Part shown: positions 17,150-23,737 of the stretch, one piece after another
Numbering within the stretch: the first letter of the stretch is position 1
Layout: each line of letters begins with the position of its first letter
NCBI GenBank assembly: GCA_934728585.1
Contig: CAKVDZ010000001.1
Span: 219,285-283,284, forward strand
Source of the DNA: an uncultured Candidatus Melainabacteria bacterium
GTDB taxonomy: Bacteria; Cyanobacteriota; Vampirovibrionia; Gastranaerophilales; Gastranaerophilaceae
Direction: 5' to 3'
DNA length: 64,000 nucleotides
Program-made: the position numbers and the translations under genes
The notes under the pieces: generated by a model
Databases searched by the model: none
The model's input: the letters and a program-made list of their open reading frames with translations, nothing else
Told to the model about the DNA's origin: nothing

Positions 17150-17529
17150 TCAATATTTGCACTAACATTTATTAAAAAGTTCAAAATATAAAAAAACATT
17201 AAATACAAAAGAATAAAACTGAAAAAACCTAAAACAAACATGATGTTTTTTAAAACTTTATATTTACTTACAGAAAATTCGTTATCCTTTTTAGATTTAC
17301 GCAAAAATACCTCTATTAATAATGCAATCACAAGTAAAATTGCGATAGTAATACAAATAAAATAATAAAAAAGTGAATATATAAATGGGTCAAGCATACA
17401 TAGTAAACCATTACAAGTTCTTATTTTAAACAAATAAATAGCATAAAAAATATATACTACGTTTGCAAACAAAGAGAAATAACACAAAATATTAAGAGAA
17501 TAATATTTACTTAGTGAAAATAACTTCAT
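17146..17529 (-). CDS. Candidate immunity membrane protein for the DUF6973-like effector
   Basis: This protein of about 127 aa (start MKLFSLSKYYSLN) has roughly three to four hydrophobic segments (ILCYFSLFANVVYIFYAIYLF; FIYSLFYYFICITIAILLVIALL; NIMFVLGFFSFILLYLMFFYIL). I set the start at 17529 because TATATT lies exactly 6 bp upstream, the geometry seen for the other members. Its N-terminus resembles their M-x-L-D-K-F-x-N-(x)-RYSFN start. The gene begins 30 bp from the oppositely oriented effector ATG. Immunity is inferred from context only. Confidence 0.5.
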   Translation of the reverse strand: MKLFSLSKYYSLNILCYFSLFANVVYIFYAIYLFKIRTCNGLLCMLDPFIYSLFYYFICITIAILLVIALLIEVFLRKSKKDNEFSVSKYKVLKNIMFVLGFFSFILLYLMFFYILNFLINVSANID

Positions 17530-17535
17530 ACATAC

Positions 17536-17541
17536 AATATA
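17536..17541 (-). promoter_or_regulatory. -10 box of the membrane gene at 17146-17529
   Basis: TATATT ends 6 bp before the ATG. The 29 bp between the two divergent start codons cannot hold two full promoters with leaders, so the effector must be transcribed from upstream while this gene has its own leaderless start. Confidence 0.5.
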
Positions 17542-17558
17542 CAACAAAAGGAGAAAAT

Positions 17559-18224
17559 ATGAAAATAGACCAAAATGAATATAGAAACAAGCTAAACAAT
17601 AAAATATACTCAGCTACAAAACATTATCAAAAACAATATGAATTTAAAATAGGTACAGGTACACATGATACTTGGAATAATGAAGCAGACGCATTTAAAC
17701 ATGCTTTTGGCTCTGCATATATGGCAATAAAACATACAATTCCAATTTCAAAACTTGTAGGGGATTATCACGAAAAACAGACTCAAAATAATCCTAAAGG
17801 TGAAGAAAATATGAACAAATGGAACAATCGAGTAGGACGATTAATTGCGAAAGAAATAAGGAAAGAGTACAAAAATAAATTAAACAATATGAAGGAAGAA
17901 GAAATCAACGATATCATAGCAAAAAAAGTTGTACAAAGAATGAAATTAGGAAAACTTATAACATCGCCAGATGATAAAAGGAAATTTACTGGTTTTGCCT
18001 CAGATATTCCTAGGGATAAAATTTTTACATCTGAAGAAATAGAAAATTTATCTAATGATGAATTCGAAGATTGTGAAGATTTAATTAATAACCAATCAAA
18101 ATCATTTGGGATACCAAACAATTTTCAAGCTGAACAAGAGGTTAAAGCTGGAAATTTAATTTGGGTTGATGCATACATTCGTGATGACGGAATAGAAGTC
18201 AACGGTTACTATAGAAGAAAATAA
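17559..18224 (+). CDS. DUF6973-like effector with the shared C-terminal module
   Basis: This 221-aa protein starts at 17559 after AAAAGGAGAAAAT. The N-terminal half (HDTWNNEADAFKHAFGSAYM, LVGDYHEKQ, RVGRLIAKEI) matches the pattern I remember for DUF6973, a domain found in polymorphic-toxin-like proteins: a conserved W-N-x-x-A-D-A-F-x-H-A and a later D-x-H-E. Residues 154-221 are a module shared with the lipase at 20451-21380: FTSEEIENLSNDEF, then GNLIWV, RDDG and the terminal GYYRRK. Toxicity is inferred, not shown. It sits between portal and terminase genes. Confidence 0.6.
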   Translation: MKIDQNEYRNKLNNKIYSATKHYQKQYEFKIGTGTHDTWNNEADAFKHAFGSAYMAIKHTIPISKLVGDYHEKQTQNNPKGEENMNKWNNRVGRLIAKEIRKEYKNKLNNMKEEEINDIIAKKVVQRMKLGKLITSPDDKRKFTGFASDIPRDKIFTSEEIENLSNDEFEDCEDLINNQSKSFGIPNNFQAEQEVKAGNLIWVDAYIRDDGIEVNGYYRRK

Positions 18225-18259
18225 TTTATAAAAAAATACACAACCCCAAAGGAAAAACC

Positions 18260-19561
18260 ATGACAGAAAAAATTACATACACCCTTTTAAAAGCTCAAAG
18301 AAATTTTCTTGAAATTCCACACGATTACAGTATTGATATAGCTGTTTATCAAGGCGGATATGGAAGCGGAAAGACCTTTTGTGGGTCTTTACTTGGGATT
18401 TTATTATGCCTAAAGTATCCTAAAATCAGAGGGCTTGTCGGGGCACAAACTTATACCCTTGTACGCGATACAACTTTAAAAACATATTTTGAACATCTGG
18501 ACAATATGGGATTTATAGAAGGTAAAGATTACGAATGGTCTGCAAGTTTACAAACGCTGAAATTCAAAAACAAATCAGAGATTTTATTCAAACATTTTGA
18601 CGAACCAAATCAATTAAAATCTTTAAATTTAGGGTTTGTAGAGATTGAAGAAATGTCAGAAGTTCCTTATGAAACCTTCAAAATGCTTCTTGCACGTATG
18701 CGACAAAAACCTCGTGAAGACTGGAAAGATTTTAGATATAGAATTTTTGGACATACAAATCCTGAAATGGAGCGTGGTTGGATTTATAAAACATTCATAA
18801 AAAATCCACTGCCAAATTACAGGCTAATTACAGCGCCGACAACAGAAAATATCTATCTTCCAGATGGATTTTGCGATGAGTTAAAAAAACTTTATGATGA
18901 AGATTACTATAATATCTGTGTTTTAGCTCAAAATGGTCATTATTCATCTGGTCAAGTAGTAAAAGATTTTACAGAAAAAAATATTATTGATATCAAATAT
19001 CAACCAGAACTTGATATGTATATCAGTTGCGATTTTAACGTCGACCCTATGTGCTGGGAGATTGCGCACAAAACTGAAGATAAAGTCTTTTTCTTTGATG
19101 AAATTGCTATGGAAAATACAACTACATCAAAAGCTTGCGATGAAATTTTTAGAAGATATCCAAATCACAAGGGTAAAGTTATTATCAACGGTGATGCTTC
19201 GGGCGACAACAGAAGTTGTACGAGCGAATACACAAATTACGTCATAATTAAGAAAAAGTTTTTAGAATTTGGTTATGATGTTGAAATTAGAATAAAAGCT
19301 TTCAACCCACCAATTAAAAATAGGATTATGGCATTTAATAGCAAAATTCACAGAGCAGATGGTGAAATTGGAGTTTTTGTCAGCGAAAAATGTGAAAAAC
19401 TTTTATACAACATCTACAATTTAAAATATATCGAGGGATCTTCTCGTATAGATGTTCCAACTTATCAACAAATAAAACAATCTAAAGATCTAAAATATTT
19501 AATGCACCCACTTGATGCTGCGTCATATCTGGTTGATTACTACTGGCCAATAAAACTTTAA
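18260..19561 (+). CDS. Terminase large subunit
   Basis: This 433-aa packaging motor has Walker A QGGYGSGKTF (residues 31-40), the adenine/arginine region LVGAQTYTLVRDTTLKTYF, and Walker B LGFVEIEEMSE. The nuclease half has acidic residues in DFNVDPM, NGDASGDN and HPLDAASYLVDYYWP. Length and motif order fit Terminase_3/6 proteins. It follows the effector cassette by 35 bp with the binding site AAAGGAAAA. Confidence 0.9.
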   Translation: MTEKITYTLLKAQRNFLEIPHDYSIDIAVYQGGYGSGKTFCGSLLGILLCLKYPKIRGLVGAQTYTLVRDTTLKTYFEHLDNMGFIEGKDYEWSASLQTLKFKNKSEILFKHFDEPNQLKSLNLGFVEIEEMSEVPYETFKMLLARMRQKPREDWKDFRYRIFGHTNPEMERGWIYKTFIKNPLPNYRLITAPTTENIYLPDGFCDELKKLYDEDYYNICVLAQNGHYSSGQVVKDFTEKNIIDIKYQPELDMYISCDFNVDPMCWEIAHKTEDKVFFFDEIAMENTTTSKACDEIFRRYPNHKGKVIINGDASGDNRSCTSEYTNYVIIKKKFLEFGYDVEIRIKAFNPPIKNRIMAFNSKIHRADGEIGVFVSEKCEKLLYNIYNLKYIEGSSRIDVPTYQQIKQSKDLKYLMHPLDAASYLVDYYWPIKL

Positions 19562-19605
19562 AGAAAATCACATAAATATTATACCAAAACAAGAAAGGAA
19601 ATAAA

Positions 19606-19974
19606 TTATGCAAAAACGACATTCACAATAACTAAATACAATATTAGAAAAAACAATATAACGAAAAAAATTATTGAAAATATTCCTAATACTTGAAGAT
19701 AAAAAATGAAATTTGAATTTAGATATCTTTCATTTTTTATTCTTTTATTAAATTTGTTTTCAAAAACACAAACTACACTGCTTATTACGCAGATAAGAAT
19801 TGCTAAAATAGCAATAAAAACAGTTAACAAGCAAGCTGGAAGTATGCAATATTCGAAAAAGTTAGGAAAGATATGTATGCCAAAAGTTAGCATTAATAAT
19901 AATCCGCATAGTGCTAAAAAATTGAAGCTATATCTATCTCTAAATTTAGCATTTTTAAATTTATCTAAAATCAT
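19606..19974 (-). CDS. Orphan immunity-like membrane protein, copy 1
   Basis: This protein of about 122 aa starts MILDKFKNAKFRDRYSFNF, then has hydrophobic segments LALCGLLLMLTFGIHIF, LLTVFIAILAILICVISSVV and a C-terminal IIFFVILFFLILYLVIV. The start at 19974 is fixed by TATAAT 6 bp upstream. Longer readings to 20121 run backward through the repeat and are not likely coding. It is a paralogue of 20034-20414, 36812-37153 and 37215-37589. Its neighbouring effector is reduced to stubs at 19608 and 20011. Confidence 0.55.
   Translation of the reverse strand: MILDKFKNAKFRDRYSFNFLALCGLLLMLTFGIHIFPNFFEYCILPACLLTVFIAILAILICVISSVVCVFENKFNKRIKNERYLNSNFIFYLQVLGIFSIIFFVILFFLILYLVIVNVVFA
19608..19631 (+). 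pseudogene. Truncated effector start, stub 1
   Basis: ATG with a good AGAAAGGAAAT binding site opens the 7-codon frame MQKRHSQ and then a stop. The bases up to ATGCAAAA are the same as at the intact lipase start. It overlaps the 3' end of the membrane gene copy 1. Confidence 0.5.
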
Positions 19975-20010
19975 ATAACTATTATACCCAAACCAGAAAG
20001 GAAATAAATT

Positions 20011-20043
20011 ATGCAAAAGAATAAAATAAAAACTTATTGCTGA
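20011..20043 (+). pseudogene. Truncated effector start, stub 2
   Basis: The frame MQKNKIKTYC then stop shares its upstream region and first five codons (MQKNK) with the intact lipase at 20451. It overlaps the end of the membrane gene copy 2, so the effector body appears to have been replaced. Confidence 0.55.
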
Positions 20044-20414
20044 AACTTTGCAAATATTATAAATAAAATAAAAGTCAACAATGGTATAAATGCTAAAATA
20101 AAGCCAATTATTTGAAAGCAATAAAAAACTTTATTTTTTAAAATTTTATTATCTATTTTCTTTAAATTTATAAAATTTTCAATTGCCAAAAATATAAAAA
20201 AAATAAGAAGAATAAATATTGATAATAAAACTATAAGTAAAAAATAAATTCCAACTCCAAAAACATGGTCTGTTTTTCCGAGATAATATGCAATATAAAT
20301 TTCAGGACAAACATAAATTAAAAATAAAACAAAATATGCCCAACCTAAAATAGCTAAGAAATTAAAACTATATCTACTTCTAAATTTAGTATTTTTAAAC
20401 TTATCTAAAATCAT
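20034..20414 (-). CDS. Candidate immunity membrane protein for the lipase effector, copy 2
   Basis: This protein of about 126 aa starts MILDKFKNTKFRSRYSFNF, nearly identical at its start to copy 1. It has hydrophobic segments (ILGWAYFVLFLIYVCPEIYIAYYL; GIYFLLIVLLSIFILLIFFIFLAI; YCFQIIGFILAFIPLLTFILFII) and a short Lys/Asn loop. ATG 20414 is preceded by TATAAT at 6 bp. It lies 36 bp from the divergent ATG of the lipase effector. A membrane-bound immunity protein against a lipase acting at the membrane is the simplest reading, by inference. Confidence 0.55.
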   Translation of the reverse strand: MILDKFKNTKFRSRYSFNFLAILGWAYFVLFLIYVCPEIYIAYYLGKTDHVFGVGIYFLLIVLLSIFILLIFFIFLAIENFINLKKIDNKILKNKVFYCFQIIGFILAFIPLLTFILFIIFAKFQQ

Positions 20415-20420
20415 ATAACT

Positions 20421-20426
20421 ATTATA
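20421..20426 (-). promoter_or_regulatory. -10 box of immunity copy 2
   Basis: TATAAT on the minus strand ends 6 bp before ATG 20414. The same box stands at 19981-19986 for copy 1. The plus-strand ribosome binding site of the lipase lies in the same 36-bp interval, so the two 5' ends overlap. Confidence 0.55.
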
Positions 20427-20450
20427 CCCAAACCAGAAAGGAAATAAATT

Positions 20451-21380
20451 ATGCAAAAGAATAAATGTTTAGATTTTGACAATGAAATGAGAACTCTTTC
20501 TATGGGAGTTTACAAAGGTAATGAAAAATACATACCAAAAGATTGGATTAGAATTGCAGAACAAGACTCCAAGAATGGCTTTTATGGTGAAGCTTTTTAT
20601 AAAAATGGAACAATTGTAGTTTCATTTAGAGGGACTGATGAATCAAATGATTTTTCAAATTCAGATTTAAAGATGGCATTTAAACAAATCCCCGACCAAT
20701 ACATAGATGCACAAGAGTTTTATAGCAAAATTAAAGCAGACTTTCCTAATAAACAAATAACTTTTACTGGACATTCTTTAGGTGGAAGTCTTGCACAGCT
20801 TATGGGTAATGAAACAGGTAACAAAACAGTAACATTTAATGCTTATGGTGTCGGAAATTTAATACCAAAGGAAGATATTAAGAATAATGCAGACATAAAA
20901 AATTATGGAAATGTTGATGATACTGTTTTTAATTTAAATTTGAGAAATCAACTAGGCAAAACTTACATTATTGATTATGGAAAAGATTGCGAATATATTA
21001 CCAAAAGTCCTAATGGTAACTATTTTGGAGGACTATATCCCCTCAAAAAGCATTCTATTGAAAACATGGGAAACATTGAAGATGCAGTTGAATACAAAAA
21101 ACCTAAAGACCAAGAAGCAACTCTAACTGGAAAAGTTTCATTTAATGTTAGTGCTCGAGACCTTGATAAAAAACGAATTATTACACAAGAAGAAATTAAA
21201 CAAATGAATAATGAGGAGTTTTTAAGAAATAAAAAATTTATTCATCAGCAAATAAAAATAGGAAACGTAATGAGCAAATCTGAAGCCGAACAAGGAGTTA
21301 AATCTGGAAATTTAATTTGGGTTCATTCCTATACCCGTGATGATGGAACTGAAGTTCACGGATATTACAGAAGAAAATAG
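20451..21380 (+). CDS. Class 3 lipase-type effector with scaffold-like C-terminal module
   Basis: This 309-aa protein has an alpha/beta-hydrolase domain with the nucleophile elbow TGHSLGGSLAQL (Ser109), an oxyanion-side strand VVSFRGTDE, and a candidate catalytic His in KKHSIENM. Residues 242-309 form the module shared with the DUF6973-like effector. The first part (ITQEEIKQM, EEFLRNKKFI, QQIKIGNV) aligns with the scaffold C-terminus, and the second part contains GNLIWV, RDDG and terminal GYYRRK. There is no signal peptide. A strong AGAAAGGAAAT binding site precedes it. It lies downstream of the large terminase. Confidence 0.75.
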   Translation: MQKNKCLDFDNEMRTLSMGVYKGNEKYIPKDWIRIAEQDSKNGFYGEAFYKNGTIVVSFRGTDESNDFSNSDLKMAFKQIPDQYIDAQEFYSKIKADFPNKQITFTGHSLGGSLAQLMGNETGNKTVTFNAYGVGNLIPKEDIKNNADIKNYGNVDDTVFNLNLRNQLGKTYIIDYGKDCEYITKSPNGNYFGGLYPLKKHSIENMGNIEDAVEYKKPKDQEATLTGKVSFNVSARDLDKKRIITQEEIKQMNNEEFLRNKKFIHQQIKIGNVMSKSEAEQGVKSGNLIWVHSYTRDDGTEVHGYYRRK

Positions 21381-21392
21381 AAAGGATTACCC

Positions 21393-21623
21393 ATGCAAAA
21401 TATTTTACAATATTCTCCAATTATTATCGTTGTAGTTATGTATCTAATTCAACAAAGAATTGTTGTTACACCTGAACAATTAGAAAAAAAACACCGCGAA
21501 ATTATTGAAGATGTCGAAGAAAAATTCGCAACTCTAAATAGCGTTAAAGACCTTAAAGAACAAGTCGGTGATATGAAAGAAAAAATCGACAGAATTTACG
21601 AATGTATTATTGCAGTAAAATAA
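21393..21623 (+). CDS. Small membrane-anchored coiled-coil protein
   Basis: This 76-aa protein has an N-terminal membrane helix (SPIIIVVVMYLIQQRIVV) followed by a charged helical coil with heptad-like spacing (REIIEDVEEKF, LKEQVGDMKEKIDRIYE). The shape recalls XhlA-type or spanin-like phage lysis accessories. It follows the lipase effector by 12 bp and a terminator comes about 85 bp later, so it is the last gene of the plus-strand virion run. Confidence 0.5.
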   Translation: MQNILQYSPIIIVVVMYLIQQRIVVTPEQLEKKHREIIEDVEEKFATLNSVKDLKEQVGDMKEKIDRIYECIIAVK

Positions 21624-21708
21624 ATTATCCATGCAGGTAATATGCAATTTAAAGTTTATATCTTAAACTGTATGTAAGATTAGAGAGCTTTATTTATTAA
21701 CAACAAGG

Positions 21709-21737
21709 AAGAACTTTGAAAAAGAAGTTCTTTTTTT
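21709..21737 (+). terminator. Terminator closing the virion operon
   Basis: AAGAACTT and AAGTTCTT form an 8-bp stem around an 8-nt loop, followed by a run of T. It lies between the plus-strand coiled-coil gene and the convergent small minus-strand gene. Confidence 0.7.
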
Positions 21738-21741
21738 ATGC

Positions 21742-21897
21742 TTACTTTATAAAAGAACTCAACTTTCTTTTAATCATAATCAACTCTTCTCTAGTTAAAT
21801 ATTTTGCAATCCTCGAAAATTCATACATGACATCTTCATCAGAATACATGCCACATTCAACTTTTCTAACCCACTCATTAATTTCTCTTGTAATCAT
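21742..21897 (-). CDS. Small 51-aa protein, unknown
   Basis: The frame begins MITREINEWVRKVECG and ends IMIKRKLSSFIK. It is charged and helical with no membrane segment, and could be a small DNA-binding or regulatory protein. No binding site precedes it, but TATAAT lies 7 bp before the ATG, the same leaderless arrangement as in many genes here. It is divergent from the FlhA-C-like gene. Confidence 0.5.
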   Translation of the reverse strand: MITREINEWVRKVECGMYSDEDVMYEFSRIAKYLTREELIMIKRKLSSFIK

Positions 21898-21904
21898 ACT
21901 ATCT

Positions 21905-21910
21905 ATTATA
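21905..21910 (-). promoter_or_regulatory. -10 box of small gene 21742-21897
   Basis: TATAAT on the minus strand ends 7 bp upstream of ATG 21897. The divergent FlhA-C-like gene has its own promoter at 21927-21954. Confidence 0.45.
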
Positions 21911-21926
21911 CACTAAATCCAAAATA

Positions 21927-21954
21927 TTGACTTTTTTAAAACAATCGTTATAAA
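21927..21954 (+). promoter_or_regulatory. Full sigma70-type leaderless promoter of FlhA-C-like gene
   Basis: TTGACT (21927-21932), a 16-bp spacer and TATAAA (21949-21954) lie exactly 6 bp before the ATG at 21961. It is the clearest case in the window of a complete promoter that leaves no room for a leader. Confidence 0.65.
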
Positions 21955-21960
21955 GAAAGT

Positions 21961-22608
21961 ATGCTAGAAAAGATAAAAACATTTTTAAAACTGAATAAAA
22001 AAGAAACTTCTAAATCTGTTGAAGAACAAATAGATGATTTATTCAACTCCTTAGATGGTGATACTGTTTGTATAAAAGTTGGTTCAGACCTTACTACGTT
22101 TGGTGACGTTATCGCTGAAGACATTGGTGATGTCCGAAACAAATTAAAGGATAAAACAGGATTAATCATTCCACCTGTTCGACTAACAGATTACGGAACA
22201 GATGATTTTCAAGAAAACGAATTCAGAATTATTATCCAAAATAAAACTGTATTCACTGGATTTACTGTTCCAAAGGTGGATTACGCTTGCAACGAAATTA
22301 TGCGCGAACTAGAAAAAGCCTGCATAAAAAATGTTGAATTGGTTTTGACAAGTGAAATGGTTGAAAAATACATGAACTACGTTCAAAACAAAAACAGCTG
22401 GCTTGTTTGGTACCTATCTAGACTTGTTCCTCCAACTGGAATAAAAGTAATTCTTGCAAATTTAATCAAAAACGGTAACTCAATAAATGATATAAGTTAT
22501 ATTTTTGAAAAAATCTGCGAACAAGCAACAATTGACAGAGATATGTGTTCTATCAGAGATCCATACAAAATTGCAAAAGCAATTAATTCTGAAATTAAAC
22601 AACATTAA
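21961..22608 (+). CDS. Soluble protein resembling the FlhA/FHIPEP cytoplasmic domain
   Basis: This 215-aa protein has no membrane helices. Residues about 35-110 follow the FlhA C-domain pattern: DTVCIKVGSDLTTFGD, VRNKLKDKTGLIIPPVRLTD, then QENEFRIIIQNKTVFTG. In FlhA/InvA this is the V-G-x-x-L, G-x-x-x-P-x-V-R-I-x-D, N-x-Y-x-I strand set. The rest (NEIMRELEKACIKNVELVLT; VPPTGIKVILANLIKNGNSI; YIFEKICE) fits the later FlhA subdomains. No export-gate or flagellar gene is in the window. The likeness is from memory of the family, so distant resemblance is possible. It is followed by a terminator. Confidence 0.45.
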   Translation: MLEKIKTFLKLNKKETSKSVEEQIDDLFNSLDGDTVCIKVGSDLTTFGDVIAEDIGDVRNKLKDKTGLIIPPVRLTDYGTDDFQENEFRIIIQNKTVFTGFTVPKVDYACNEIMRELEKACIKNVELVLTSEMVEKYMNYVQNKNSWLVWYLSRLVPPTGIKVILANLIKNGNSINDISYIFEKICEQATIDRDMCSIRDPYKIAKAINSEIKQH

Positions 22609-22640
22609 TTTGCCTCTTTTCGACATATCATATACTATGA

Positions 22641-22669
22641 GCGCGAAGCGTGTAACGCTTCGCGCTTTT
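22641..22669 (+). terminator. Terminator after FlhA-C-like gene
   Basis: GCGCGAAGCG and CGCTTCGCGC form a perfect 10-bp stem with loop TGTAA, followed by TTTT. Confidence 0.85.
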
Positions 22670-22738
22670 GTGTTAACAAAATTTCACAAACACAATATTT
22701 TAGGCAACTTTTTATCTTGAGAAGCATTACATGCACTG

Positions 22739-22760
22739 TAAATAATTTTCGAATTATTTA
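22739..22760 (+). other. A/T hairpin with UUCG tetraloop upstream of lipase gene
   Basis: TAAATAATT, TTCG, AATTATTTA form a perfect 9-bp stem closed by a stable UUCG loop, about 40 bp ahead of a TTG-start gene. No T-run follows. It may shape the leader of the lipase mRNA. Confidence 0.35.
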
Positions 22761-22799
22761 TTGATTTTGTGCATATTTTTTTTGCAAAGGAAATAAATT

Positions 22800-23735
22800 T
22801 TGAACACAATCAACTCTTTAACTCCAACTGGAATGATTCCAATACAGCAAAATATTCCAGCAGAAAGCCAAAAAAATCAAACAAATTCTATAATTCAGCC
22901 ATCAAAGTTTTCTACAAACGAATTTAGTCAGTGGACAGACTTAAAAAAAGAACAGGCTGAAATTGAGATGCAAGAAGCAAACAAGTTCTTCATCGCATTA
23001 AAAAAAGTTGTCGGTAAAATTCAAGAAGCGTATGAGCAATCTGACCATACTAGTCGTATGGGAGCTTACGAGAAAACAAAAGAAGTTTTATCTGATAAGT
23101 GGGATTATTATATAAACAATGGTTATAAAAACGACACCCAAGAAAAAGATTGTTTTTATAATAAAAAACTAAGTAAAGACTCTGCGCTAATTAGCAGAGA
23201 TGTTTATAACGAAGAACAAAAAGAGATTAACGGTTACAAACCAGTAGACAAGCTTGAAGACCCAGAAACAGGTTTGAGAGTTGTCGCATATCAAAAGAAA
23301 AATGATATCATTATTGCTTATTGTGGCACAAATGATGACAAAGATTTTGTGAGTGATGCTCAAATGGCTATGAATGAAGTGCCCGACCAATACGAAAAGG
23401 CAAATCAATTCTATCTTGATACCGTTGCAAAAAATCCAAATGCAAGTGTTATTTTAACTGGTCACTCTCTAGGCGGGTCATTGGCGCAACTTGTCGCAAG
23501 CAGGCATAAAGAAACAAGTGCCATAACATTTAATGCCTTTGGTATAAAAAGTATTCTAAAAAATCCTGAAACAAAAACAAAAGATTATTTTCAAGATAAC
23601 AAAAACTCGTTTAACTATATAATTATGGGTGACCCAGTTTCAAATTCAACTCAGCATGTTGGCACAACAACAAGAATGAAGAAAACCGCTATAAATAATC
23701 ACTCTATAGCAAATTATATCAACCTTTGGGCATAA
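22800..23735 (+). CDS. Class 3 lipase-type protein, TTG start
   Basis: This 311-aa protein starts at TTG 22800 after AAAGGAAAT. The first 100 residues are Gln/Lys-rich and helical, with no signal peptide. The lipase core has VVAYQKKNDIIIAYCGTND, the elbow TGHSLGGSLAQLVASR (nucleophile Ser), MGDPVSNST with a likely Asp, and NNHSIANYI with the likely His. It lacks the C-terminal module of the other lipase. The next gene is a convergent membrane protein 2 bp away, suggesting an effector/immunity pair in another orientation. Confidence 0.7.
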   Translation: MNTINSLTPTGMIPIQQNIPAESQKNQTNSIIQPSKFSTNEFSQWTDLKKEQAEIEMQEANKFFIALKKVVGKIQEAYEQSDHTSRMGAYEKTKEVLSDKWDYYINNGYKNDTQEKDCFYNKKLSKDSALISRDVYNEEQKEINGYKPVDKLEDPETGLRVVAYQKKNDIIIAYCGTNDDKDFVSDAQMAMNEVPDQYEKANQFYLDTVAKNPNASVILTGHSLGGSLAQLVASRHKETSAITFNAFGIKSILKNPETKTKDYFQDNKNSFNYIIMGDPVSNSTQHVGTTTRMKKTAINNHSIANYINLWA

Positions 23736-23737
23736 TT

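Larger units (their letters stand above)
19578..20465 (+). repeat. Three copies of the effector start/immunity start junction
   Basis: A direct repeat starting ATTATACC and ending AGAAAGGAAATAAATTATG occurs at 19578-19615, 19981-20018 and 20421-20458. Copies 2 and 3 are 440 bp apart and near-identical over about 95 bp (from about 19929 and 20369). Each contains a plus-strand ribosome binding site with ATGCAAAA. Copies 2 and 3 also contain the minus-strand TATAAT of a membrane gene. Only copy 3 leads into a full effector. Confidence 0.85.

Noticed and set aside
19606..20121. Long version of membrane protein copy 1 (171 aa)
   Set aside because: The first 49 residues are the reverse reading of the neighbouring repeat and the effector binding site; the -10 box at 6 bp supports the shorter start.
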